This document shows, in pieces, positions 1-8,081 of a DNA stretch of 64,000 bases. The first letter of the stretch is position 1. Every line of letters begins with the position of its first letter. Position numbers and translations under genes: made by a program. Under the pieces are notes generated by a model, which did not search any database, was not told the DNA's origin, and worked only from the letters and a program-made list of their open reading frames with translations. This DNA comes from Actinomadura rudentiformis (lineage in GTDB: Bacteria; Actinomycetota; Actinomycetes; Streptosporangiales; Streptosporangiaceae). The stretch lies in assembly GCF_008923185.1 (NCBI RefSeq), contig NZ_WBMT01000030.1:85940-149939 (forward strand), given 5' to 3'.

Positions 1-31
1 CGACGGCGTGCCGGCCACTCCGGCCGAGAGA

Positions 32-90
32 AGTAACTGTATTCAGTGTTAACAAACTTGGACAAGGCTCTGGACAAGACTTACTGAAGT
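32..90. promoter_or_regulatory. Candidate operator region ahead of the dehydrogenase operon
   Basis: Two motifs are visible. At 36-47 ACTG and CAGT flank TATT, inside AGTAACTG (32-39). At 79-90 the 12-mer ACTTACTGAAGT occurs, which is repeated exactly at 4999-5010 in front of the DUF35/thiolase pair. The shared 12-mer, next to two TetR genes, suggests a common repressor site. No promoter hexamers can be assigned with confidence. Confidence 0.4.
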
Positions 91-186
91 CGACTACAAA
101 AAAGTCAGGGCCGTCCGCCCACTCCGCACGACGCGCGCCCCTCGCGCCGCCGGGCCGGGACCACCCCGCGGGAGGAGCATCCACCA

Positions 187-1221
187 GTGCCACCAGCAAC
201 CACCGATCCCGTGACCGCGCAGGCGCCGCCGGCCGAGGTGACCCGGGACGTCCACGAGCGCATGGTCCGCATCCGGCTGTTCGAGACCGAGGCGGGCCGG
301 CTGATGGAGGCCGGCCGCCTGCCCGGCTTCCTGCACCTGTACGTGGGACAGGAGGCGGTGGCGGCCGGGGTGATGAGCGCGCTCGCCGACACCGACCAGA
401 TCACCTCGACGCACCGCGGTCACGGGCACGCGATCGCCAAGGGCGCGCGGTTCCGCGAGATGTACGCCGAGCTGTTCGGCAAGGCCACGGGCTACTGCCA
501 CGGTCACGGCGGCAGCATGCACATCAACGACCTGTCCATCGGGATGCTCGGCGCCAACGGCATCGTGGGCGCGGGCCTCCCGATCGCGGTGGGCGCGGCC
601 TTCGCCAGCGTCTACCGCGACGACGGCGGGGTCGCGGCCGCCTTCTTCGGCGACGGTGCCAGCAACATCGGGGCCTTCCACGAGGCGGTCAACATGGCCG
701 CCGTGCTGCGGCTGCCGGTGATCTTCGTCTGCGAGAACAACGGCTACGCCGAGTTCACCGCCCAGGCCGACCACATGCTGCTGCCCGACGTCGCCGACCG
801 CGCGGACGCCTACGGCATCGCCAAGGAGATCGTGGACGGGATGGACGCCGTCGCGGTGCACCTGGCCGCCCGGCGCGCCGTCGACCGCGCCCGCTCCGGT
901 GGCGGCCCCACCCTGCTGGAGGCCAAGACCTACCGCTACTACGACCACCAGGGAGTCAAGGGCCTGCGCATCCCGTACCGCACGCAGGAGGAGATCGACG
1001 CCTGGAAGGCGCGCGACGCCATCGACGCCATGGAGTCCTGGCTGGTCGAGCACGGGCACGCCACCCGCGAGGACATCGACGCCGTCTGGGACAGGACCCG
1101 GCGGGAGATCGCCGAAGCGATCGAGTACGCCGAGCGCAGCCCCGACCCCGATCCGGACACCGACCTGCTCCGCGACGTCTACACGACCGGGAACGCCAAC
1201 ACCACCGGGGACGCCTCATGA
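187..1221 (+). CDS. Thiamine-diphosphate-dependent dehydrogenase E1 component, alpha subunit
   Basis: This is the alpha subunit of a 2-oxoacid or acetoin dehydrogenase complex, which decarboxylates the substrate on thiamine diphosphate and passes the acyl group to E2. The 344-residue length fits the family. The thiamine-diphosphate motif is present: GDG at about residue 155 and the closing NN at about 184. The start is GTG at 187, preceded by GGGAGGAG at 170-177. It overlaps the beta subunit by 4 bp, so translation is coupled. The sequence alone does not separate pyruvate, branched-chain oxoacid and acetoin specificity. The surrounding acyl-CoA genes favour a role in peripheral catabolism over central metabolism. 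Confidence 0.92.
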   Translation: MPPATTDPVTAQAPPAEVTRDVHERMVRIRLFETEAGRLMEAGRLPGFLHLYVGQEAVAAGVMSALADTDQITSTHRGHGHAIAKGARFREMYAELFGKATGYCHGHGGSMHINDLSIGMLGANGIVGAGLPIAVGAAFASVYRDDGGVAAAFFGDGASNIGAFHEAVNMAAVLRLPVIFVCENNGYAEFTAQADHMLLPDVADRADAYGIAKEIVDGMDAVAVHLAARRAVDRARSGGGPTLLEAKTYRYYDHQGVKGLRIPYRTQEEIDAWKARDAIDAMESWLVEHGHATREDIDAVWDRTRREIAEAIEYAERSPDPDPDTDLLRDVYTTGNANTTGDAS

Positions 1222-2249
1222 CCACCCTCTCGGCCGGCAGTGCGGCCCCCGCCGCCGCACCGGTCGTCACGCGCCGGCTCACCTACGTCAAGGCGTTCAA
1301 CGAGGGCCTGGCACAGGTGATGCGTGAGGACGCCGACGTCTTCGTCGCCGGAGAGGACGTGGCCGGCTACGGCGGCGTCTTCCACATGTTCGACGGCCTG
1401 CTCGGCGAGTTCGGGCCGCGCCGCGTGGTGGACACCCCGATCGCCGAAATGGCGCTGGTCGGGCTGGGCGTGGGCGCGGCGGCCCGCGGCCTGCGGCCGG
1501 TGGTCGACCTGATGTTCATGGACTTCCTCGGCGTCTGCCTCGACCAGGTGGTCAACCAGGCGGCCAAGATGAAGTACATGTACGGCGGCGCCGTCTCGGT
1601 CCCGCTGACCATCACCACCGCCTCGGGCGCCGGCCTGGGCGCGGCGGCACAGCACAGCCAGAGCCTGGAGATGTGGCTGGCGCACATCCCGGGTCTCAAG
1701 GTGTGCATGCCCGCCACCCCCCACGACGCCAAGGGGCTCATCGTCGCCGCCGTCCGCGACGGCGATCCGGTGGTGGTGATGCTGAACAAGGTCCTGCTCG
1801 GCGCCAAGGGCGAGGTGCCCGAGGAGATCTACGAGGTGCCGCTGGGCAAGGCCGACGTGGTGCGCGGTGGAGACGACGTCACCATCGTCACCGTCGGCCG
1901 GATGCGGGACGAGGCCGTCAGGGCCGCCGAGGAGCTGGCCCGGACCGGCGTCCAGGCGGAGGTGATCGATCTGCGCACCGTGCAGCCGCTGGACATCGGC
2001 ACGGTGCTGGAGTCGGTGCGCAGGACCAACCGCGTGCTCGTCGCCCACGAGGCCGTGACGTTCGGGGGCATCGGCGCGGAGATCGCCGCACAGATCCAGG
2101 ACCAGGTGTTCGACCATCTCGACGCCCCGGTTCTCCGGCTCGGCGCGCCGTTCGCGCCGGTGCCGTTCGCCCCCGTGCTGGAAAAGGCGTACGTGCCGGA
2201 CGCCGAGCGGATCGCCGCCGGCTGCCGCCGCCTCCTTGAGCGGAAGTGA
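1218..2249 (+). CDS. Thiamine-diphosphate-dependent dehydrogenase E1 component, beta subunit
   Basis: This is the partner of the preceding alpha subunit; together they form the alpha2beta2 E1 tetramer. It has 343 residues with a transketolase-type pyrimidine-binding half (about 20-200) and a C-terminal transketolase domain (about 215-335). The E1beta signature is visible near the N-terminus (GEDVAGYGGVF, then RVVDTPIAE). The ATG start lies in an ATGA overlap with the alpha-subunit stop. The E2 gene follows after only 4 bp, so the three genes form one operon. Confidence 0.92.
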   Translation: MTTLSAGSAAPAAAPVVTRRLTYVKAFNEGLAQVMREDADVFVAGEDVAGYGGVFHMFDGLLGEFGPRRVVDTPIAEMALVGLGVGAAARGLRPVVDLMFMDFLGVCLDQVVNQAAKMKYMYGGAVSVPLTITTASGAGLGAAAQHSQSLEMWLAHIPGLKVCMPATPHDAKGLIVAAVRDGDPVVVMLNKVLLGAKGEVPEEIYEVPLGKADVVRGGDDVTIVTVGRMRDEAVRAAEELARTGVQAEVIDLRTVQPLDIGTVLESVRRTNRVLVAHEAVTFGGIGAEIAAQIQDQVFDHLDAPVLRLGAPFAPVPFAPVLEKAYVPDAERIAAGCRRLLERK

Positions 2250-2253
2250 CCGC

Positions 2254-3627
2254 ATGGCGATCGAGGTGCTGCTGCCCAAGCTGGGCCTGACCATGCAGGA
2301 AGGCACGATCGAGGAGTGGCTCGCCGCGCCGGGCGCTCCGGTGCGGCCGGGTGACCCGCTGCTGCGCATGACCACCGACAAGGTGGACATCGACGTGGAG
2401 GCGGAGGGCGAGGGCGTCTTCCACCCGGCCGTGGAGGTCGGTGCCACGCTGGTCCCCGGCACGGTCATCGGCTGGCTGCTGGCCGGCGGCGAACCGATCC
2501 CGGCGCCGCCGGCACCGGCGTCGGCCCTGCCACCGCCCGCCCAGGACCCGCAGGAGCCGCAGGCCTCCGTCACGGCACCGGAGGGGAGGCTGTTCGCCTC
2601 GCCCAACGCCCGCCGGGTCGCGGCCGCCCACGGCGTGGACCTGGCCGCGCTGCGCGGTACCGGGCCCGGCGGCCGGGTGGTCTCCGAGGACGTCGAGGAC
2701 TACTTGGCCGCTCAGGCGGACGCCCACGTCCCACAGGCGGACGGCGCCACTGGCATTGTGCCGTCCGGGCCGCTCGTGCGCCGCGACGCCAGGGAGCGCG
2801 GCGTCGACTTGGCCGCCGTGAACGGCACCGGCGTGGGCGGACGCGTGCGGCGCGCCGACATCGAGGCCGCCGTGGCCGCCACCGCCGTGGTCGAGGCCGC
2901 CGTGGCAGAGGGCGCCACCGGCCCCACCGTGGCGGGCACACGCGTCATCCCGTTCAAGGGGATGCGCGGGGCCATCGCCCGGCGGATGCACGCCAGCCTC
3001 CAGGAGATGGCCCAGCTCACCCACGGCTACGAGGTCCGCATGGACGGCGTCGCCGACCTGCGCGCCCGGCTCAAGGAGGAGTGGGCCGGCACCGGCCAGG
3101 CCGTGCCGACCCTCAACGACTTCGTCGTGCGGGCGGCGTCGCTGGCCCTGCAGGAGCATCCTCTGCTGAACGCCACCGTCCGCGACGACGGCGTCCACCT
3201 ACTGGAGGAGATCCACGTCGGGCTGGCCGTGGCGGTACCGGACGGCCTGGTCGTCCCGGTGATCAGGGACGCCGCCGGCCGGTCGCTGGCCGGGCTGGCC
3301 GGGATCACCCGTGAGCTGGCCGGCGCCGCCCGGGCCGGCACGCTGGGCCTGGACCAGCTCGAAGGCGCCACGTTCGTGGTGACCTCGCTCGGCGCCTACG
3401 GCGTCGACATGTTCACCCCGGTGATCTATCCGGGCAATGTCGCGATCCTGGGGGTCGGACGGCTGCGGGACGGGGTGGCCTGGGAGGGCGACCGGCCGCT
3501 GCGCACGCGGGTGCTCACGCTGAGCCTGACGTTCGACCACCGGGCGGTGGACGGCGCCCCGGCCGCCGAGTACCTGCGCACGGTCGACCGGCTCCTGCGG
3601 CGACCGCTGCGCCTGCTCGCCGGGTGA
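2254..3627 (+). CDS. Dihydrolipoamide acyltransferase (E2) with two peripheral subunit-binding domains
   Basis: This is the E2 core of the dehydrogenase complex and moves the acyl group from lipoamide to CoA. An N-terminal lipoyl domain spans about residues 1-76 with the modified lysine in TDKVDID (K43). Two separate E3-binding-type domains follow, at about 113-155 and 172-212, linked by an Ala/Pro-rich stretch. The catalytic domain carries DHRAVDG near residue 428. The start chosen is ATG 2254, because the protein from there begins directly with the lipoyl fold; an in-frame TTG at 2236 lies inside the E1beta gene. Most E2 proteins have one binding domain. No E3 (dihydrolipoamide dehydrogenase) gene is in the window. 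Confidence 0.92.
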   Translation: MAIEVLLPKLGLTMQEGTIEEWLAAPGAPVRPGDPLLRMTTDKVDIDVEAEGEGVFHPAVEVGATLVPGTVIGWLLAGGEPIPAPPAPASALPPPAQDPQEPQASVTAPEGRLFASPNARRVAAAHGVDLAALRGTGPGGRVVSEDVEDYLAAQADAHVPQADGATGIVPSGPLVRRDARERGVDLAAVNGTGVGGRVRRADIEAAVAATAVVEAAVAEGATGPTVAGTRVIPFKGMRGAIARRMHASLQEMAQLTHGYEVRMDGVADLRARLKEEWAGTGQAVPTLNDFVVRAASLALQEHPLLNATVRDDGVHLLEEIHVGLAVAVPDGLVVPVIRDAAGRSLAGLAGITRELAGAARAGTLGLDQLEGATFVVTSLGAYGVDMFTPVIYPGNVAILGVGRLRDGVAWEGDRPLRTRVLTLSLTFDHRAVDGAPAAEYLRTVDRLLRRPLRLLAG

Positions 3628-3639
3628 CCTCGCGGCCGG

Positions 3640-4248
3640 CTACCGCTGTGCCGTCCCGGTGACCTTGTCGACCAGGGCGACGACCTCCGCCAGGAACGCG
3701 CGGTGGCCCAGCTTCTGGTACGTGACGTCCTTGGCCAGCCAGGAGGAGACGGTCGTCTCCAGCAGGGACAGCAGGCCGACGCCGATCACCTCGGCCTCGC
3801 CCGCGGCGAGCCGTCCCCGCGCCCGGCGGGTGGCCCTGCTCAGCAGTTCCAGCAGTTCGGTGCGCTGCTGCCGCCGCACCACCTCGACGTCCTGGTTCAC
3901 GCCCACCGAGGAGATGAAGTAGGTCTTGCCCGCGGCCTCGTGCTGGTCGATCCAGCGCACGACTCCGGTCATCATCTCGCCCAGCCGCCCGCCCCGCGGC
4001 AGGTCGTCGGCCGCCTGCGCCGCGTGGGCGATGAGCGCGGCGCCGAAGCTCTGCACGCCCTCCAGCAGGATCTGGTCCTTGGAGGCGAAGTGGTAGTACA
4101 CGGCCGCCGACGTCATGCCCGCCCGCTCGGCGATGTCGGCGACCGTGACCATGTCGGGCGCCTGCACGGCGAACAGTTCCATGGCGGCGTCGACGACGGC
4201 CTGGCGGCGGGAGGGCCGGTGCGCCGCGCGTGGGGCGGAGATGGTCAT
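3640..4248 (-). CDS. TetR-family transcriptional regulator
   Basis: This 202-residue regulator has an N-terminal TetR helix-turn-helix at about residues 15-60 (AERAGMTSAAVYYHF) and a helical ligand-binding domain. It is convergent with the E2 gene (12 bp between stops) and divergent from a second TetR gene, with 59 bp between the starts. This placement between the dehydrogenase operon and the DUF35/thiolase pair suggests control of the island, possibly through the ACTTACTG sites at 79 and 4999. The effector is unknown but could be an acyl-CoA intermediate. Confidence 0.88.
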   Translation of the reverse strand: MTISAPRAAHRPSRRQAVVDAAMELFAVQAPDMVTVADIAERAGMTSAAVYYHFASKDQILLEGVQSFGAALIAHAAQAADDLPRGGRLGEMMTGVVRWIDQHEAAGKTYFISSVGVNQDVEVVRRQQRTELLELLSRATRRARGRLAAGEAEVIGVGLLSLLETTVSSWLAKDVTYQKLGHRAFLAEVVALVDKVTGTAQR

Positions 4249-4307
4249 GGTGTGCCTAGTCTGCCCGCCTGCTGGGCACCTGTCATCTCGCTGGATAGGG
4301 TCGGGTC

Positions 4308-4937
4308 GTGACCGAGGCGCAGCAGGAGCAGAAGCAGCCCGCGCACCGCCCGTCGCGGCGGCAGCACATCGTCAACGCGGCCGTGCGGGTGTTCGGGCGG
4401 GCTGGGCTGGCCGACGCGAGCATCCAGGACATCGCCGACGAGGCCGGGGTGGCGGCGACGGCCGTCTACTACCACTTCAGCGGCAAGGAGGAGCTGTTCG
4501 ACCTTGCCCTGCGCCGGGTCCTGGACCAGCTGGACGAGGTGGTCCGGCGGTCCCGGGCGGACGACGAGCCGGGCGATCCGGAGACCCTGGCCAAGGTGAT
4601 GGACGCGGTGTGGGACTGGATGGAGGAGAACCCGGACTCCGCCCGCATGTACCAGCTCCACCTGGCCGGCGCGACGGGGCAGGCTCGGGTGATGCGCGAG
4701 GAGTTCGAGCAGCGGCACGTGCAGCGGGCCTTCGACTACCTGTCCGACCGGCAGCCGCGCAACGCCCGGTCCGCCGCCGCCCGCCACGCCGCCCAGACGC
4801 TGGCCGTCCGGACCATGATCACATCGACGATCTACGTGTCGGCGCTGCGGGCCGAGGGCGGGCCGCTGTCGACCCTGCCGCAGCGTTCGGTGCGGCGGGC
4901 CCTGCACGACCTCGCCCAGCGCCTGGTCTCCTCCTGA
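4308..4937 (+). CDS. TetR-family transcriptional regulator
   Basis: This 209-residue protein has an N-terminal helix-turn-helix at about residues 15-60 (IADEAGVAATAVYYHF), followed by an all-helical domain. The start is GTG 4308. It is divergent from the other TetR gene and lies about 60 bp before the palindrome at 4999-5025, which could be its own or its neighbour's operator. A short direct duplication of TCCTCCTGACC spans its stop codon. The two TetR proteins are clearly different in sequence, so this is not a recent duplication. Confidence 0.88.
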   Translation: MTEAQQEQKQPAHRPSRRQHIVNAAVRVFGRAGLADASIQDIADEAGVAATAVYYHFSGKEELFDLALRRVLDQLDEVVRRSRADDEPGDPETLAKVMDAVWDWMEENPDSARMYQLHLAGATGQARVMREEFEQRHVQRAFDYLSDRQPRNARSAAARHAAQTLAVRTMITSTIYVSALRAEGGPLSTLPQRSVRRALHDLAQRLVSS

Positions 4938-4998
4938 CCGGTGTCCTCCTGACCAGCCGTTTCGTCTGGTATTCCGGGAGTCGTTGCACTAGGGTGCT

Positions 4999-5025
4999 AC
5001 TTACTGAAGTTGGTCACCAGTAAGT
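4999..5025. promoter_or_regulatory. Inverted-repeat operator candidate in front of DUF35/thiolase
   Basis: Perfect 8-bp arms, ACTTACTG (4999-5006) and CAGTAAGT (5018-5025), are separated by 11 bp. The left arm plus AAGT repeats the 12-mer seen at 79-90. The spacing and symmetry fit a TetR-type dimer site. It lies 20-50 bp ahead of the GTG start at 5046. Confidence 0.6.
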
Positions 5026-5045
5026 CCCTGGCCTGGGAGGCGACG

Positions 5046-5468
5046 GTGGACGTTGCGGTCGTGGATCCCGCCCTCTTCGCCGGGACGGCGCCGCCCCGGT
5101 TGGCCGGCTCGCGCTGCCCCGGCTGCGCCACTGTCACCTTCCCTCGCCGCGGCTCGTGCCCGCGCTGCCCGTCAGGGACGATGGCCGCGCACACGCTCCC
5201 CGAGCGCGGGGTCGTGTGGTCGTGGACGGTGCAGGAGTTCGAGCCCAAGCCGCCCTACCGGCGGCTTGGGGAGGCGTTCGTGCCGTACGCGGTCGGCTAT
5301 GTCGACCTCGGCGTGGTCATCGTGGAGTCCCGGCTGGACGTCCCCCGCGAGCGGCTGCGGATCGGGCTCCCCGTGCGGCTGACCATGATCCCCGCCTTTC
5401 TCGGCGAGGACGGCACCGAGGTGCACACCTTCGCCTTCTCCGCCGACGAGGACGGGGAGATCTGGTGA
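5046..5468 (+). CDS. DUF35 (OB-fold, zinc-ribbon) acyl-CoA-associated protein
   Basis: This 140-residue protein belongs to the DUF35 family: an N-terminal rubredoxin-like zinc ribbon with two CxxC pairs (CPGC and CPRC, within residues 22-40) followed by an OB fold. DUF35 proteins partner thiolase-like proteins; in steroid side-chain degradation the ChsH2-Ltp2 pair acts as a retro-aldolase on acyl-CoA. The start is taken as GTG 5046 because GGGAGG lies 5 bp upstream; an in-frame TTG at 5010 would fall inside the operator palindrome. The next gene overlaps by 4 bp, which supports a two-protein complex. Confidence 0.88.
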   Translation: MDVAVVDPALFAGTAPPRLAGSRCPGCATVTFPRRGSCPRCPSGTMAAHTLPERGVVWSWTVQEFEPKPPYRRLGEAFVPYAVGYVDLGVVIVESRLDVPRERLRIGLPVRLTMIPAFLGEDGTEVHTFAFSADEDGEIW

Positions 5469-6619
5469 GCGTCCGGGAGGACGTCCATATCGTCGGCGTG
5501 GGCATCCATCCGTTCGGCCGTAACGAGCATGTGGACGGCTACACGATGGCCGAGCAGGCATGCCGGGACGCGCTCGCCGACGCCGGGCTCGCCTGGCACG
5601 ACATCGGCTACGCGGTCGGCGGCTCCAACGAGGCCGGCAAGCCCGACACACTGGTCGACCGGCTGGGGCTCACCGGCGTGCCGTTCGTCAATGTGCGCAA
5701 CGGATGCGCGACCGGTGGGGCCGCCCTGGTCACGGCGGCCGGCGCGCTGCGCGCCGGTGAGGCGGGCACGGCCCTGGTCGTGGGGTTCGACAAGCACGAG
5801 CGCGGCGCGTTCAGCCGGCCTGCCGCCTCCTACGGCCTCGGCGACTGGTACGCCACCACCGGGATGATGCTGACCACCCAGTACTTCGCCCTCAAGACCC
5901 GCCGCTACCTGCACGAGCACGGCATCCCGGAGGAGGCGCTGGCGACCGTGGCCGCGCGGGCGCTGCGCAACGGCGCCCGCAACCCGATGGCCTGGCGGCG
6001 CAAGGAGCTGCCGGAGCAGGAGATCATGGACGGCGCCCCGGTGAACCCGCCGCTCACCAGGTACATGTTCTGCTCGCCGGCGGCCGGGGCGGTGGCGCTC
6101 GTCCTGGCCACGGGGGAGCGGGCGCACGACCTGTGCGAGCGGCCGGTCCGGCTGGCGGCGCTGTCGCTCAGAACCCGCCGCTTCGGCTCGTTCGAGGTGT
6201 TCTCCCCATGGCTTGCGCCGGAGCCGGACCACAGCCCCAGCATCGACGCCGCCGCCGCGGCGTTCGACCGCGCCGGGGTGCGGCCGTCCGAGGTGGACGT
6301 CGCGCAGGTGCAGGACACCGACAGCGGCTCGGAGATCATCCATCTGGCGGAGACCGGTCTGTGCAAGGCGGGGGAGCAGGAGACGCTGCTGCGCGGGGGC
6401 GCCACCGAGGTGGGCGGCCGCCTGCCCGTCAACACCGACGGCGGCTGCCTGGCCAACGGCGAGCCGATCGGCGCGTCCGGGCTGCGGCAGGTCCATGAGG
6501 TCGTCCGGCAGCTTCAGAGCCGCGCCCTCGGCGCGCAGGTGCCCGGTTCGCCACGCGTCGGCTTCACGCACGTGTACGGGGCCCCGGGCGTCAGCGCCTG
6601 CACCGTCCTGGCCGTCTGA
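5465..6619 (+). CDS. Thiolase-like lipid-transfer protein (DUF35 partner)
   Basis: This 384-residue thiolase-superfamily protein has the SCP-X/lipid-transfer pattern. The N-terminal half carries the nucleophile-type cysteine in RNGCATGG (about residue 80), and the C-terminal half has the GGCLANGEPIGASG loop. The GTG start at 5465 sits in a GTGA overlap with the DUF35 stop, so the two are translationally coupled. Members act as thiolases or as retro-aldolases such as Ltp2, cleaving a tertiary-alcohol acyl-CoA; which applies here cannot be read from sequence. It converges on the aldehyde dehydrogenase gene, with 9 bp between the stops. A retro-aldol ketone or aldehyde product would suit that neighbour. 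Confidence 0.87.
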   Translation: MSVREDVHIVGVGIHPFGRNEHVDGYTMAEQACRDALADAGLAWHDIGYAVGGSNEAGKPDTLVDRLGLTGVPFVNVRNGCATGGAALVTAAGALRAGEAGTALVVGFDKHERGAFSRPAASYGLGDWYATTGMMLTTQYFALKTRRYLHEHGIPEEALATVAARALRNGARNPMAWRRKELPEQEIMDGAPVNPPLTRYMFCSPAAGAVALVLATGERAHDLCERPVRLAALSLRTRRFGSFEVFSPWLAPEPDHSPSIDAAAAAFDRAGVRPSEVDVAQVQDTDSGSEIIHLAETGLCKAGEQETLLRGGATEVGGRLPVNTDGGCLANGEPIGASGLRQVHEVVRQLQSRALGAQVPGSPRVGFTHVYGAPGVSACTVLAV

Positions 6620-6628
6620 GCAGGGGGA

Positions 6629-8059
6629 TCAGACGGGCAGTTGCAGGGAGGTCAGCTCGACGTACTCGGCGAGTCCGTGCCGGCCGAGTTCGCGGCCGTT
6701 GCCCGACTTGCGGTATCCGCCGAACGGCGCCAGCACGTTGAACCGGCCTCCGTTGAGGGACACCTGGCCGGTACGCAGGCGCCGCGCGATCGTCTGGGCG
6801 GCCTCGACGTCGGCCGCCCACACGCCGCCGGACAGGCCGTAGTCGCACGCGTCGGCGATCCGGATCGCCTCCTCCGCGTCCTGGACGGGGATGACCGCGA
6901 GCACCGGCCCGAAGATCTCCTCCTGGCTCACCACGGCCTCGGGCGGCAGCCGCGAGATGATGGTGGGCGGCGCGAAGAAGCCCTTGCACGTCCTCGGGCG
7001 TGCGCCCGGTCCGGTCAGCACGGTGCCCTCGCGGGCGCCGACCTCGATGTGGCCGAGCACCGAGCGCTGCTGCGCGGCCGAGGCCAGCGGCCCGACGGAG
7101 GTGACCGGATCCAGGGGGTCGCCGACCACCAGCCCGGCGGCCAGCGCGGCCAGCCGTTCCTCTGCCTCGGCAAGCCGCGAACGCGGCATCAGCAGGCGGG
7201 TGAGCGCCGCGCAGGTCTGACCGTTGTTGACGAAGCAGGCGCGCAGCGCCATCGCCATCGCCGCGTCCAGGTCGGCGTTCTCGGTGACGATCAGTGCGGA
7301 CTTGCCGCCCAGCTCCAGCGCGACGCGTTTGATCGTGCGCGCGGCCAGCTCGCCGACCCTGGCCCCGGCCGCCGTGGAGCCGGTGAGACTGACCATGTCC
7401 ACCTGCGGATGCGCGGCCAGCCGCTCGCCGGCTCCCGCGCCCGTGCCGGTCAGCACGTTCAGCACTCCGGCGGGCAGCCCCGCCTCGTGCGCGATCTCGG
7501 CCAGCGCGAACGCCGACAGCGGCGCGACGGTGCTGGGCTTGACCACGCAGGTGCAGCCGGCCGCCAGCGCGGGGGCGATCTTGGCCGCGATCTGGTACAG
7601 CGGGTAGTTCCAGGGAGTGATCATCGCGACCACACCGACCGGGTTGCGCACCACCACCGAATGCCCGATCCGTTCGTCGGCCAGTTCGGTCTCGGCCAGG
7701 TCGGCGGTGGTGCGCAGCACGGCGGCGGGCATGTCCACCTGGATGCGGCGGGAGTCGGCGATCGGCGTGCCCACCTCGCGGGCGATCAGCTCGGCCAGCT
7801 CCTCGCGGCGTGCGGCGATCCCGTCGGCTATGCGGTGCAGGAGCGCGACCCGCTCGGCGATCGGGACGGCGGCCCAGGCGGGCAGTGCGGCGCGTGCCGC
7901 CTCGACCGCCCGGTCGACGTCCTCGTCCTCCGCAAGCGGGACGCTGCCGATCAGCGCGCCGGTGGCGGCCTCGTGCACCTCGGCGCGCCGCCCGCCGGTG
8001 ACCGGCGACCAGACCCCGTCGACATAGATGTCCACGTCGACCTGCTCGTGATGGCGCAT
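6629..8059 (-). CDS. NAD(P)-dependent aldehyde dehydrogenase
   Basis: This 476-residue ALDH-superfamily enzyme oxidises an aldehyde to an acid or acyl-CoA. The catalytic residues are present: Glu249 in ELGGK and Cys283 in GQTC, 34 residues apart as in canonical ALDHs. The start is ATG 8059, with GGAGG just upstream; an earlier in-frame ATG at 8113 would run into the preceding acyl-CoA dehydrogenase gene. It is the last gene of a five-gene minus-strand operon (13706 to 6629). Confidence 0.92.
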   Translation of the reverse strand: MRHHEQVDVDIYVDGVWSPVTGGRRAEVHEAATGALIGSVPLAEDEDVDRAVEAARAALPAWAAVPIAERVALLHRIADGIAARREELAELIAREVGTPIADSRRIQVDMPAAVLRTTADLAETELADERIGHSVVVRNPVGVVAMITPWNYPLYQIAAKIAPALAAGCTCVVKPSTVAPLSAFALAEIAHEAGLPAGVLNVLTGTGAGAGERLAAHPQVDMVSLTGSTAAGARVGELAARTIKRVALELGGKSALIVTENADLDAAMAMALRACFVNNGQTCAALTRLLMPRSRLAEAEERLAALAAGLVVGDPLDPVTSVGPLASAAQQRSVLGHIEVGAREGTVLTGPGARPRTCKGFFAPPTIISRLPPEAVVSQEEIFGPVLAVIPVQDAEEAIRIADACDYGLSGGVWAADVEAAQTIARRLRTGQVSLNGGRFNVLAPFGGYRKSGNGRELGRHGLAEYVELTSLQLPV

Positions 8060-8081
8060 TTCGCCTCCGGGGAGGAACGGT

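Noticed and set aside
94..1059. Long minus-strand open frame opposite the E1alpha gene
   Set aside because: It mirrors a well-supported gene; such antisense frames are expected in high-GC DNA and the product has no family features.
3703..4311. Plus-strand open frame opposite the first TetR gene
   Set aside because: Its length arises from GC codon bias; the TetR protein on the other strand has a clear helix-turn-helix.
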